Shown here in pieces: positions 17,586-26,084 of a DNA stretch of 64,000 bases. The stretch comes from Actinomadura sp. K4S16 (GTDB taxonomy: Bacteria; Actinomycetota; Actinomycetes; Streptosporangiales; Streptosporangiaceae): positions 525,093-589,092 of the forward strand of contig NZ_BDDE01000011.1 of the NCBI RefSeq assembly GCF_008327685.1, in the 5' to 3' direction. The notes under the pieces are model-generated. The model ran no database searches. It saw only the letters and a list, made by a program, of their open reading frames with translations, and was not told the DNA's origin. Each line of letters starts with the position of its first letter. The first letter of the stretch is position 1. The translations under genes were made by a program, and so were the position numbers.

Positions 17586-17657
17586 GTCTTCCTCTCCGTC
17601 GGGCGACCGCGCCGCGGCCGGGGCGCGGCGCTCGGGCTCCATTCAACCGGCCCCGCG

Positions 17658-17672
17658 TTTGAACGCGTTCAG
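17658..17672. promoter_or_regulatory. Operator palindrome TTTGAAC-GC-GTTCA between menB and menE
   Basis: The arms TTTGAAC and GTTCA(G) match the menF operator at 6805-6820 except for the last two bases of the right arm. It lies 10 bp before the -10-like TACGCT (17683-17688) of menE and on the other side close to TTGAAT of menB, so it could control both divergent genes. Confidence 0.6.
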
Positions 17673-17697
17673 CGGGGTCGTCTACGCTGATGAGATC

Positions 17698-18861
17698 ATG
17701 GATCGCCCTCTGCACGCCGTCGTCCTGCCGCCCGGCCCCCGCCTGCTGCGAGCCCTGGCCGACGCCCTGGACGGCGGCCCCGCGATCTCCCCCCTCTCCC
17801 CCGACCTGCCCGAGGCCGCGCTGCGCGGACTCCTCGACGCCCTGGCGCCGGACGCGGTCGAGACGGCCGACGGCGTCGTCCCGCACTCCCCCGCCGCCGG
17901 GCACGCGCCCGTCGGCGCCGACACGGCCGTCCTGATCGCCACCTCCGGGTCCACCGGCGCCCCCAAGTTCGTCGAGCTGTCGGCCGGCGCGCTGCGCCAC
18001 TCCGCCGCCGGCACCCTCGCCCGCATCGAGGCCGGGCCCGGCGACCGGTGGCTGTGCTGCCTGCCCACCAGCCACATCTCCGGCGTCCAGGTCCTGGTCC
18101 GCGCCCTCGTCGCCGGCACCGACCCGGTCATCGCGCCCCGCTTCGACGCCGCCGCCGTCGCCGAGGCCGGCGGGTTCCACCTCTCCCTCGTCCCCACCCA
18201 GCTGCGCCGGCTGCTGGACATCGGCGCCGACCTGTCGCGGCTCGGCGCGATCGTCCTCGGCGGCGCCGCCGCCCCACCCGGCCTGCTGGCCGAGGCCCGG
18301 GGGCGGGGCGCCCGCGTGTTCACCACCTACGGGATGAGCGAGACGTGCGGCGGCTGCGTCTACGACGGCACGCCCCTGGACGGCATGCGCGTCGCGCTCG
18401 GCGACGGCGGCCGGATCCGCCTCGCCGGCCCGTCGCTGTTCACCGGCTACCGGCTGCGGCCCGAGCTGACCGCCGCCGCCCGGGACGGCGAGTGGTTCCT
18501 CACCCAGGACCTCGGCGCCGTCGAGGACGGCCGGCTCCGCGTCCGCGGCCGCCTGGACGACGTGATCAACACCGGTGGCGAGAAGGTCGTCGCGGGGGAG
18601 ATCGCCACCGTGCTGTCGCGGCACCCGAAGGTCCGCGACGTCATCGTGGTCGGCCGGCCCGACCCCGAGTGGGGCGAGCGGGTCACCGCCGTCGTCGTCC
18701 CCGCGGCGTCCGGCCTGCCGGAACTGACCGAGCTGCGCGCGTTCGTCCGCGAGACGATGCCCCCGTACGCCGCGCCGCGCGAGCTGGAGCTGGTGGACGC
18801 CATCCCGCTGCTGGCGTCCGGCAAGCCCGACCGCGCCCGGCTCCGCGCCCCCGCGCACTGA
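17698..18861 (+). CDS. menE: o-Succinylbenzoate-CoA ligase
   Basis: 387 residues of the AMP-forming acyl-CoA synthetase superfamily. The P-loop is LIATSGSTGAPK, followed by TYGMSETCGGCVYDG, the hinge QDLGAVEDGRLRVRGRLDDVINTGGEKV and the C-terminal lysine motif ASGKPDRARLR. MenE activates o-succinylbenzoate with ATP and CoA. The protein is short for the superfamily because the N-terminal subdomain is reduced, as in many actinobacterial MenE. TACGCT lies 9 nt before the ATG, with the operator just upstream. No menA or menG is in the window. Confidence 0.93.
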   Translation: MDRPLHAVVLPPGPRLLRALADALDGGPAISPLSPDLPEAALRGLLDALAPDAVETADGVVPHSPAAGHAPVGADTAVLIATSGSTGAPKFVELSAGALRHSAAGTLARIEAGPGDRWLCCLPTSHISGVQVLVRALVAGTDPVIAPRFDAAAVAEAGGFHLSLVPTQLRRLLDIGADLSRLGAIVLGGAAAPPGLLAEARGRGARVFTTYGMSETCGGCVYDGTPLDGMRVALGDGGRIRLAGPSLFTGYRLRPELTAAARDGEWFLTQDLGAVEDGRLRVRGRLDDVINTGGEKVVAGEIATVLSRHPKVRDVIVVGRPDPEWGERVTAVVVPAASGLPELTELRAFVRETMPPYAAPRELELVDAIPLLASGKPDRARLRAPAH

Positions 18862-18942
18862 GCCCCGAGCACTGACGGCCGGACCGCGGAGCACCATCCG
18901 GCCCGCGCATGGCACGGCGACCCCCTGGGCAGAGGACGGATC

Positions 18943-19980
18943 ATGGCGGCACAAAGCGGCGGGCGACAGGTCGAAGAGCGGCGGGACGGCGGATCGCACG
19001 ACGAGAGCCGCCTGACCGTCGCGCTGGCGTTCGCCGCCAATCTCGGTATCGCCGTCGCCAAGGTCGTCGCCGCGCTCATCACCGGGTCGGCGTCGATGGC
19101 CGCCGAGGCCGCGCACTCGATCGCCGACACCTTCAACGAGGTGCTGCTGCTGGTGGGGCTGCGCCGCAGCGGGCGCCCCGCCGACCGCCGCCACCCGCTC
19201 GGCTACGGCAAGGAGCGCTACATCTGGACCCTGCTCGTCGCCGTCGCGATCTTCGGGATGGGCGCGCTGTTCTCCTTCTACCAGGGGATCCAGACGCTCA
19301 CCGGGCACCGGGGCGCCGCCGAGTCCGGCACGATCGTCGGGTACGCCGTGCTGGGGGTGGCGTTCGTGCTGGAGGCGGTCTCGTGGCAGCAGGCCGTCCG
19401 GCAGGTCCGGGCCGCCGCGCGGGCGGAGGACCTGCCGCTGCGCGCCTACATCCGCCGCACCGACGAGCCCACCGCGGTCAGCGTCCTGCTGGAGGACTCG
19501 GCGGCCCTCGTCGGCCTGGTCATCGCGTTCGGCGGCCTCGGCCTGCACCAGCTCACCGGGTCGGCGACCTGGGACGCCGTGGGCTCGCTGCTCATCGGCG
19601 TGCTGCTGACCGCCGTCGCGCTCGTCCTCGGCCGGATCAACCTGAACCTGCTGATCGGCTCGCAGGCCGACCCGCGGATCGTCGCCGACGTCCGCGCGCG
19701 CCTCGGCGGGGCGCCCGAGGTGGAGTGGGTCGTCGACATCGTCACGGTGACCTTCGGCGCCGACCGCGTCCTGGTCTGCGCCCGGCTCGACTTCCGCGAC
19801 TCCCTCACCGCCGCCGAGGTCGAGCGGGCCTGCGTCCGGATGGCCCGCGACCTGCGCGCCGCGCACGAGGAGATCGACGAGGTCTTCCTCGAACCGGTCC
19901 CCCGCGACGACCCTGAGCTGCGCGAACGCGTCATCGCGCGTTATGGTCGGACATTGCGGCCCAAGAGTCCGGAGGCGTAG
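18943..19980 (+). CDS. Cation diffusion facilitator (CDF) metal transporter
   Basis: 345 residues with about six membrane helices. The zinc-site motif HSIADTFNEV in helix 2 and HPLGYGKERYIWTL after it define the CDF family; the equivalent helix 5 site is LLEDSAALVGL. A cytoplasmic C-terminal domain follows (EVEWVVDIVTVTFGADRVLV). CDF proteins export divalent cations such as Zn2+ or Mn2+ in exchange for protons; the metal cannot be told. AGAGGACGG precedes the ATG. The TTTAC-N3-GTAA motif at 20013 begins 33 bp after its stop. Confidence 0.9.
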   Translation: MAAQSGGRQVEERRDGGSHDESRLTVALAFAANLGIAVAKVVAALITGSASMAAEAAHSIADTFNEVLLLVGLRRSGRPADRRHPLGYGKERYIWTLLVAVAIFGMGALFSFYQGIQTLTGHRGAAESGTIVGYAVLGVAFVLEAVSWQQAVRQVRAAARAEDLPLRAYIRRTDEPTAVSVLLEDSAALVGLVIAFGGLGLHQLTGSATWDAVGSLLIGVLLTAVALVLGRINLNLLIGSQADPRIVADVRARLGGAPEVEWVVDIVTVTFGADRVLVCARLDFRDSLTAAEVERACVRMARDLRAAHEEIDEVFLEPVPRDDPELRERVIARYGRTLRPKSPEA

Positions 19981-20012
19981 TGGCCTTTCTCACGTCGTCG
20001 CCGACCCGGGGC

Positions 20013-20027
20013 CTTTACGAAGTAAGG
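20013..20027. promoter_or_regulatory. CTTTACGAAGTAAGG motif and promoter upstream of the sigma factor gene
   Basis: TTAC-GAA-GTAA core, almost identical over 15 bp to the motif at the TetR gene (32783). TAAGGT at 20023-20028 can serve as a -10, giving a 5' leader of about 200 nt to the sigma factor gene. A 7-bp stem (AGCGGTT / AACCGCT, 20037-20062) would lie at the start of that leader. Confidence 0.4.
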
Positions 20028-20237
20028 TAGGAACGGAGCGGTTCGGCGGGTGTGAAACCGCTGGCTGCGGGCACCACGACCGTCTGGATCGCTCCTTCAC
20101 GATCCCCCGGCGGAGCGCCGCCCGGCGATGGGGCCGGGAACAACAGGCCCGTCCTGCGACGTTCCGTTAAGTGCGTGCGCCACGAGCGAACACAATCCAG
20201 CGCCGCACTCACACACCGAAGGGAGGGGGGTGTCCCC

Positions 20238-21587
20238 ATGCCGCGAAGCGCCGTCGAGACCCCGCTCACGGAGTCGCCGAGCCCCGCGCTCAACGACCTC
20301 CTGAAGCGTGGCCGCGCCCAAGGGCGCCTCTCGCTCGACGAGGTGAGGGGGGCCTTCGAGACCGCCGGCATCAGCCCGGCCCAGGGCCGCTCCATCCTGC
20401 GCGAGCTGTCCGAAGCCGGCATCAGCCTGGCGGGCGAGTCCGACGCCGTCCGCAAGATGGCCGCGGCCGCCGACCACGACGGTGGGGAGACCGCCCAGGA
20501 CACCTCCGCCGGCGCCGCCAAGAGGCGCGCCGCCCGCAGGGGCGCCGCCAAGCGGACCGCCAAGCCCGCCGGCGCCGCGCCGCGTTCGGGCGGGCAGGGC
20601 GACGCCCCGGTCGAGGAGGGGTTCGAGGTCACCGAGGTCGAGGTCGAGGAGACCTCCGCCGACCTGGACGACCAGTCGACCACGATGGGCGACTCCGTCC
20701 ACACCTACCTCAAGGCCATCGGGCGCCGCCAGCTCCTGACCGCCGAGCAGGAGGTCGACCTCGCCAAGCGGATCGAGGCCGGCCTGTACGCCGAGCACAA
20801 GCTGGAGACCGAGGACCTCTCCCCCGCCCTGCGCGCCGACCTGGAATGGGTCGCCGCCGACGGCCGCCGCGCCAAGGCCCACATGCTGGAGGCCAACCTC
20901 CGGCTCGTGGTGTCGGTCGCCAAGAAGTACTCCGACCGCGGCCTGTCGCTGCTGGACGTCGTCCAGGAGGGCAACCTCGGCCTGATCCGCGCCGTGGAGA
21001 AGTTCGACTACTCCAAGGGCTACAAGTTCTCCACCTACGCCATGTGGTGGATCCGCCAGGCGATCCAGCGCGGCTTCGCCGACTCGGCCCGCACGATCCG
21101 GCTGCCCGTCCACGTGCTGGAGATGCTCAGCAAGCTGAGCCGCGTCGAGCGCGACATGCACCAGCGGCTCGGCCGCGAGCCCACGCCCGAGGAACTGGCC
21201 GCCGAGCTGGACAAGAGCCCCGAGCAGGTCCGCGAGCTGCTGCGCACCAGCCGCCAGCCGATCAGCCTGGACTCCACCATCGGCGAGGACGGCGAGACCC
21301 GCATCGGCGACCTCATCGAGGACACCGACAGCCCCGAGGCCTCGGAGCTGGTGGACCGCCAGCTCATGGCCGACCAGCTGCGCCGCACCCTCGACATCCT
21401 GTCCCCGCGCGAAGCCAAGATCATGGCGATGCGGTTCGGGCTGTACGACGGGACGCCGCGCACGCTGGACGAGATCGGCAAGGCCCTCGGGCTGACCCGC
21501 GAGCGGATCCGGCAGCTGGAGAAGGAGTCGCTGTCCAAGCTGCGGCACCCCAGCAACGCCCGGCCGCTGCTGGACTTCGCCGTCTGA
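20238..21587 (+). CDS. RNA polymerase principal-type sigma factor (RpoD/HrdB family)
   Basis: 449 residues. Region 1.2 begins at DSVHTYLKAIGRRQLLTAEQEVDLAKRI. Region 2 is NLRLVVSVAKKYSDRGLSLLDVVQEGNLGLIRAVEKFD with the -10 recognition helix FSTYAMWWIRQAIQRGFADSARTIRLPVH. Region 4.2 is RTLDEIGKALGLTRERIRQLEKESLSKLRHP. These are those of the group 1/2 sigma-70 family. The N-terminal 145 residues carry a Lys/Arg/Ala-rich linker (KRRAARRGAAKRTAKPAGAA), as in HrdB proteins. GGAGGGGGG sits 8 nt before the ATG. Whether it is the sole housekeeping sigma or a paralogue cannot be told from one window. Confidence 0.93.
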   Translation: MPRSAVETPLTESPSPALNDLLKRGRAQGRLSLDEVRGAFETAGISPAQGRSILRELSEAGISLAGESDAVRKMAAAADHDGGETAQDTSAGAAKRRAARRGAAKRTAKPAGAAPRSGGQGDAPVEEGFEVTEVEVEETSADLDDQSTTMGDSVHTYLKAIGRRQLLTAEQEVDLAKRIEAGLYAEHKLETEDLSPALRADLEWVAADGRRAKAHMLEANLRLVVSVAKKYSDRGLSLLDVVQEGNLGLIRAVEKFDYSKGYKFSTYAMWWIRQAIQRGFADSARTIRLPVHVLEMLSKLSRVERDMHQRLGREPTPEELAAELDKSPEQVRELLRTSRQPISLDSTIGEDGETRIGDLIEDTDSPEASELVDRQLMADQLRRTLDILSPREAKIMAMRFGLYDGTPRTLDEIGKALGLTRERIRQLEKESLSKLRHPSNARPLLDFAV

Positions 21588-21610
21588 CCCGTCGCAGGCC
21601 CGGCAAGCGG

Positions 21611-21645
21611 AGGGCCCGCGTGACCGCCGCGGTCACGCGGGCCCT
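21611..21645. terminator. Bidirectional hairpin terminator between the sigma factor and ABC permease genes
   Basis: A perfect 17-bp stem (AGGGCCCGCGTGACCGC and its complement) with a single unpaired base at the tip, in the 69-bp gap between convergent stop codons. It can end transcription from both sides. Confidence 0.7.
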
Positions 21646-21656
21646 TCTGCGTTCCG

Positions 21657-22547
21657 TCAGTCGGCGCGGCGGAACTGCAGGATGGCCACGCCCATCAGGC
21701 CCACGCCCATGCCGAGGACGAGAAGGACCTCCAGCCAGATCGGCACCACCCAGCCGCCCCAGGTGACGCCGGGGTCGAACGTCCGCATCAGCTCCGGCGA
21801 GACGTCCAGGCGGGAGAACACCGCGTGCCGCAGCGGATCGACGGCGTAGGTGAGCGGGTTGAACCGGGTCAGCACGGTCAGCCACGCCGGGAGCCCGCTC
21901 AGCGGGTACAGGGCCCCGGACAGGAACATCATCGGCATCATCGCCATCTGCATGAGGCCGAAGAACGACTGCATGCTGGTGATCCGCGCGGCCATCATGA
22001 CGCCGAACCCGGTCAGCGCGAACGCCCCGATGAACATCAGGCCGAGCAGCTCCAGCAGCAGCCCCGGGTCGTAGGGGACGCCGGCGAGGCCCGCCAGCGA
22101 CACGATCACCGCGCCCTGCAGGGTCGCCACCAGGGCGCCCCCCACGCACTTGCCGACGACGATGGCGCTGCGGCTGACCGGCGCGACGAGCATCTCGCGC
22201 AGGAACCCGAACTCGCGGTCCCACACGATCGACCCGGCGGAGAACATCGCGGTGAACATCACCGACATCGCGCACACGCCGGGGAAGATGAAGGTCTTCA
22301 GGTCGACGGCCCCCGCGGCGCCGCCGCCGCTGGCCATCAGGTTGGACAGCCCGGTGCCCATGACCAGCAGCCACAGCACCGGCTGGACCAGCCCGGACAC
22401 CATCCGCAGCTTGTCGCGCCAGAACCTGATCAGCTCCCGGTGCAGGACGATCTTCACGGCGCGCAGGTCCTGCCGCAGGCCGCGCTCGGGCACCCGCACC
22501 CGGACGACCTCGGCGCCCGCCGCCGCCCTCTCGGCCGTGCTCGCCAT
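21657..22547 (-). CDS. ABC-2 type transporter permease (DrrB-like)
   Basis: 296 residues with six membrane helices after a cytoplasmic start. LHRELIRFWRDKLRMVSGLVQPVLWLLVMGTGLS, the TFIFPGVCAMSVMFTAMFSAGSIVWDREFGFLREMLVAP loop and MFLSGALYPLSGLP are the standard ABC-2 permease features, close to daunorubicin exporter DrrB. It should pair with the ATPase that ends 2 bp upstream. GAGGAGGTGACG precedes the ATG. The substrate is unknown; drug-type efflux is inferred only from family and from the divergent MarR gene. Confidence 0.9.
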   Translation of the reverse strand: MASTAERAAAGAEVVRVRVPERGLRQDLRAVKIVLHRELIRFWRDKLRMVSGLVQPVLWLLVMGTGLSNLMASGGGAAGAVDLKTFIFPGVCAMSVMFTAMFSAGSIVWDREFGFLREMLVAPVSRSAIVVGKCVGGALVATLQGAVIVSLAGLAGVPYDPGLLLELLGLMFIGAFALTGFGVMMAARITSMQSFFGLMQMAMMPMMFLSGALYPLSGLPAWLTVLTRFNPLTYAVDPLRHAVFSRLDVSPELMRTFDPGVTWGGWVVPIWLEVLLVLGMGVGLMGVAILQFRRAD

Positions 22548-22549
22548 CG

Positions 22550-23533
22550 TCACCTCCTCATCGCGCGCATCGCGACGCGCATGCCGTCGCTCGCCGAGGC
22601 CTCGGCGTCGCGGATCGTGGTGCCGGTGAAGGACATGAACACGTCGTCCAGGGACGGCCGCGCCACGTTCACCGACCTGATCGGGACGCCCAGCTCGGCG
22701 AACAGGCGCGGCACGAACGCCTCGCCGGAGGCCACCGGGAACGCGACCGCGCCCTCCGAGACGACGGCCTCCAGCCCGAAGCGGTCCTTCAGCGCGGCGA
22801 TCGCGGCCCCGTCGTCGGCGGTCTGGATGCGGATCCGGTCCTTGCCGACGCCGGCCTTGAGCGCCTCGGGGGTGTCGAGCGCGACGATCCGCCCCGAGTC
22901 CATGATCGCGATGCGCTCGCAGAACTCGGCCTCGTCCATGTAGTGCGTCGTCATGAAGATCGTGATCTCCTCGGCGGCCTGCAGCTGCCGGATGTACTCC
23001 CAGATCGACGCCCGGGTCTGCGGGTCCAGGCCGACGGTCGGCTCGTCCAGGAACAGCACCCGCGGCGAGTGCAGCAGCCCGCGCGCGATCTCCAGGCGGC
23101 GCTTCATCCCGCCGGAGTAGGTCTGCACCAGGTCGCGGCGCCGGTCCCACAGGTTGACCATCTCCAGCACCTGCCGGATCCGGGCGGCCGTCACGGCGCG
23201 CGGCACCCCGTACAGCTCGGCGTGGAAGCGCAGGTTCTGCTCGCCCGACAGGTAGCCGTCGACCGTCGGGTCCTGGAAGACCAGCCCGATGTTGCGGCGG
23301 ACGGCGTCGCGCTCGCGCACCACGTCGAACCCGGCGACCCGCGCGCTGCCGCCGCTCGGGCGCAGCAGGGTGCACAGCATGTTGATCGTCGTGGACTTGC
23401 CCGCGCCGTTCGGGCCGAGGAAACCGAAGATCTCCCCCGACCGCACGGTGAAGTCGATCCCCCGCACGGCCTCCACTTCGCCGAACCTCTTCGTCAGGCC
23501 GTCGACCTCGACGGCCGGTCCCCCGTCCGGCAT
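22550..23533 (-). CDS. ABC transporter ATP-binding protein (DrrA-like)
   Basis: 327 residues. Walker [11 protein letters not shown]-loop [11 protein letters not shown], signature [15 protein letters not shown], Walker B VLFLDEP and switch His in [12 protein letters not shown] are all present, followed by a C-terminal DrrA-type extension ([17 protein letters not shown]). It energises the permease that follows. I start at the ATG at 23533, with GGAGGGGAGG upstream. The promoter is in the 118-bp region shared with the MarR gene: TTGACC with TACCGT 18 bp away on the minus strand. Confidence 0.93.
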   Translation of the reverse strand: MPDGGPAVEVDGLTKRFGEVEAVRGIDFTVRSGEIFGFLGPNGAGKSTTINMLCTLLRPSGGSARVAGFDVVRERDAVRRNIGLVFQDPTVDGYLSGEQNLRFHAELYGVPRAVTAARIRQVLEMVNLWDRRRDLVQTYSGGMKRRLEIARGLLHSPRVLFLDEPTVGLDPQTRASIWEYIRQLQAAEEITIFMTTHYMDEAEFCERIAIMDSGRIVALDTPEALKAGVGKDRIRIQTADDGAAIAALKDRFGLEAVVSEGAVAFPVASGEAFVPRLFAELGVPIRSVNVARPSLDDVFMSFTGTTIRDAEASASDGMRVAMRAMRR

Positions 23534-23597
23534 GGGGCCTCCCCTCCGCGATTGGAGCGAACACCCATATTTTGGGCCATCCAACGGTAGGGATAAC

Positions 23598-23622
23598 CTA
23601 TCTCTCAGGTCAAGAGAAATAG
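23598..23622. promoter_or_regulatory. Inverted repeat in the MarR/ABC transporter divergent promoter
   Basis: CTATCTCT and AGAGAAATAG form imperfect arms about a 7-bp centre that contains the TTGACC hexamer of the ABC operon on the minus strand. Its place between a MarR gene and the transporter suggests a MarR operator. Confidence 0.45.
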
Positions 23623-23651
23623 GGCTTGCCAAGAGCCCAGAGGGAGCAGTC

Positions 23652-24194
23652 GTGGACGACCGGCCCGATCCCCTGTGCGAGTCGCCCGTCTACCTGCTGT
23701 TCGAGACGGGCCGGCTCGTGCGGCGCACCTCCGCCCGGCTGTCCCCCGGCCAGCCGAGGCTGCCGTACCTGCTGGTCCTGTCGTGCGTGGTCCGGCACGG
23801 GCCGCTGTCGCAGCGCCAGGTCGCCGAGCGGCTGCGCATGGACGCCGGCGACCTCGTCGGCATCGTGGACGCGCTGGAGGGGGCCGGGCACGTCCGGCGG
23901 CGCCGCGACCCGCGGGACCGGCGCCGGTACGCGCTGGACGCCACCGAGCACGGGCGGCTGTTCCTCGGCGCGTGCCTGGACGACCGGGCCCGCCTCGACG
24001 AGACCCTGTTCGGGGCGCTGTCCCCCGGCGAGACGCGCCTGTTCAAGGAGCTGCTGCTGCGGGTCCTCGCCCACCACGACGACCGGTTCGCCGACGCGCC
24101 CGCCCCGCCGGAGCAGGACGGGCCGGGCGCGGCGGACGAACCAGGTCAGCGGGCCGACGCCGGCGTCGCGAGCGGGAGCAGCGCCTCGTCGTAG
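23652..24194 (+). CDS. MarR family transcriptional regulator
   Basis: 180 residues. The winged helix is GPLSQRQVAERLRMDAGDLVGIVDALEGAGHVRRRRDPRDRRRYAL, the MarR recognition helix and wing. Flanking helices form the dimer region. The GTG start has GGGAG 7 nt upstream. It diverges from the DrrAB-type exporter and is the likely repressor of it, perhaps released by the exported compound. The last 49 bp overlap the CbiX gene on the other strand, so the transcripts are antisense at their ends. The C-terminal tail is acidic and Gly/Ala-rich. Confidence 0.87.
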   Translation: MDDRPDPLCESPVYLLFETGRLVRRTSARLSPGQPRLPYLLVLSCVVRHGPLSQRQVAERLRMDAGDLVGIVDALEGAGHVRRRRDPRDRRRYALDATEHGRLFLGACLDDRARLDETLFGALSPGETRLFKELLLRVLAHHDDRFADAPAPPEQDGPGAADEPGQRADAGVASGSSASS

Positions 24195-24877
24195 CGGCGC
24201 AGGACGACCCGGGCCATCGCGCCGTGCGCGCCCAGCGGCGCCGCCACCGAGTCCGCGCCGCACGCCCGCATCCGGTCGTGGAACCGGCCGGGCGCCAGCA
24301 GGTAGGACGCCACGGCGACCCGGCGGGCGCCGCCTTCGCGCAGTCCCGCGACGACCTCGTCCAGCGGCGGGCCGCCCGCCGCGACGAAGCCGTGCGGGAC
24401 GGGCCGCCCGAGCCGCCGCGCCAGCAGCCGGGCGGCCGCGCGCACGTCGGCCGCGCCCGCCGGGTCGGCGGACCCCGCCGCGCCGAGGACGACGGCGTCC
24501 CGGCGGTGCGGCGGAGTCCGGTCCTGCTCGGCCAGCCGGGCGGCCAGCGCGCTGGCCAGCAGCGCGTCCGGGCCGAGCGGCCGGGACGTCACCGCCCCCG
24601 GCAGCAGCCGCCCCGCCCGGCCGGGGATGTCGATCAGCGCGTGGTACCCCCGCGCCAGCAGCAGCGGGACCACGACCACCGGTCCGCCGCGCAGCCCCTC
24701 CGCCGCCTCCTCCAGCGACGGGCGGGAGAGCTCGCCGTACGCCTCGGCCACCCGCAGGCCCGGCCGCATCGCCCGCACCCGGTCGAGCAGCGCCCGCACG
24801 GCCGCGGGCCCCGCCGGGTCGCGGGTGCCGTGCGCCACGGCCAGCAGCGCGGGCGCCCCGGCGCCGGGCTCAGCCAC
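24146..24877 (-). CDS. Sirohydrochlorin chelatase-like protein (CbiX/SirB family)
   Basis: 243 residues with two halves, each a CbiX-type fold. AVAHGTRDPAG carries the first metal-binding His and ARGYHALIDIP the second. Such enzymes insert Fe2+ or Co2+ into sirohydrochlorin; siroheme is the cofactor of nitrite reductase, which fits the locus. The GTG start overlaps the end of the upstream regulator gene by 8 bp (GTGGCTGA), so translation is coupled. The arrangement equals Rv0259c-Rv0260c of M. tuberculosis. Confidence 0.85.
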   Translation of the reverse strand: MAEPGAGAPALLAVAHGTRDPAGPAAVRALLDRVRAMRPGLRVAEAYGELSRPSLEEAAEGLRGGPVVVVPLLLARGYHALIDIPGRAGRLLPGAVTSRPLGPDALLASALAARLAEQDRTPPHRRDAVVLGAAGSADPAGAADVRAAARLLARRLGRPVPHGFVAAGGPPLDEVVAGLREGGARRVAVASYLLAPGRFHDRMRACGADSVAAPLGAHGAMARVVLRRYDEALLPLATPASAR

Positions 24878-26084
24878 CGGCGCCCGCCGGAAGCCGGTCG
24901 ACGATCCGCGGGTCGCAGGCCAGCCGGTAGCCGCGCTTGACGACGGTCTCGACGATGCCGGGCCGGCCGAGGCCGCGCCGCAGCCGGGCCACCGCCATCT
25001 CCACCGCGTGCTCGTCGGCCTGCGGCCGGGCCTCCCGGGGCCGCGCCTCCCGCGCCCAGCCGTCCCGCGATCCGGACCCGGCGGCCAGCCGGCTCGGCAG
25101 GACCCCGCACAGCTCGGCCCGCGACACCACGTGCCCGGGGCGCCGCGCGAGGGCCCGCAGGATCGCCATGGGCGCGGGCGCGATGGGCCGCAGCTGGCCG
25201 TCCAGGACGACGGCGTGCCCGCGCAGCTCCAGCGAGAACCCGCGCACCGACAGCCGGCGCGACCGGCGCCGCGGCAGGTCGGAGACCAGGGCCCGCACGA
25301 GCGCGCCGATCCGGGCGCGCTCGGGCTGGACGGTCGGGACGCCGCGGTCGGTGAGCGCCTGCGCGGTGACCGGGCCGACGCACGCCGCCACGACATGGGT
25401 GCGCATGGCCTCCAGCAGTGCCTCCTCCAGGTCGTCCTCGGCGGCGACGGCCAGCGTCGCGGCGACCGCGGGGGCGCTGGTGAAGGTGATCGCGTCGATC
25501 GTGCCCGCGACCGCCTGCCCGACGAGGCGGCGCAGCGGCGTGGAGTCCTCGGCGCGCGACCACCGGTACACTGGGATCTCGATCACCTCGGCGCCGGCGG
25601 CGCGCAGCGCGTCGACCAGCTCCGGCTGGCGCTCGCCGTACAGCTGCACGGCCACGCGCGCGCCGTCCAGATCCTTCTCCACCAGGTGCCGGATCACCTC
25701 GGAGCACTCCTCCGACTCCGGCGACCAGCGCTCCTGCAGGCCCGCCGACCGGATCGCGCCGCGCGCCTTCGGGCCCCGCGCCACGATGTCGGTCCCGGCC
25801 AGCCGGGCGATGAGGGCGTCCCGCATACCGTGCCCGTCGGCGGCCTCCAGCCACGCCCGGAACCCGATCCCGGTCGTGACGACGACGTGGTCGAGGGGCC
25901 CGTCGAGGCACGCCAGGGTGGCGTCCAGCAGTTCGTCGTCGTCCACGAGCGGCACCAGCCGGATCGCGGGGGCCGGCACGACCCTGGCCCCGCGCCGCTC
26001 CAGCAGCGTCGCGAGCTCCTCGTGGCGGCGGGCCGCGGTCACGCCGACGGCGAACCCGGCCAGCGGCTCACTGCCGGTGCTCAT
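24870..26084 (-). CDS. nnaR: HemD-like domain fused to OmpR-type winged helix: nitrate/nitrite assimilation regulator (NnaR type)
   Basis: 404 residues. Residues 1-265 have the uroporphyrinogen-III synthase fold (LAGFAVGVTAARRHEELATLLERRGARV, TFTSAPAVAATL, ACVGPVTAQALTDRGVPT). Residues about 290-400 form an OmpR/PhoB-type DNA-binding domain (MAILRALARRPGHVVSRAELCG, EMAVARLRRGLGRPGIVETVVKRGYRL). This fusion is Rv0260c, and NnaR of Streptomyces and M. smegmatis, which co-activates nitrate/nitrite genes with GlnR. It starts inside the end of nirD (17-bp overlap). I infer regulation rather than catalysis; synthase activity is not excluded. Confidence 0.85.
   Translation of the reverse strand: MSTGSEPLAGFAVGVTAARRHEELATLLERRGARVVPAPAIRLVPLVDDDELLDATLACLDGPLDHVVVTTGIGFRAWLEAADGHGMRDALIARLAGTDIVARGPKARGAIRSAGLQERWSPESEECSEVIRHLVEKDLDGARVAVQLYGERQPELVDALRAAGAEVIEIPVYRWSRAEDSTPLRRLVGQAVAGTIDAITFTSAPAVAATLAVAAEDDLEEALLEAMRTHVVAACVGPVTAQALTDRGVPTVQPERARIGALVRALVSDLPRRRSRRLSVRGFSLELRGHAVVLDGQLRPIAPAPMAILRALARRPGHVVSRAELCGVLPSRLAAGSGSRDGWAREARPREARPQADEHAVEMAVARLRRGLGRPGIVETVVKRGYRLACDPRIVDRLPAGAGG

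Noticed and set aside
16540..19866. A minus-strand open frame of 1108 codons spanning the menB-menE-CDF genes
   Set aside because: It runs antisense to menE and the CDF gene, has low-complexity composition and no family match; it is a by-product of the high G+C content.
24146..24877. A toxin-antitoxin or anti-phage role for the overlapping MarR/CbiX/HemD-type genes
   Set aside because: The gene families and the conserved order with narK and nirD fit nitrate assimilation instead.
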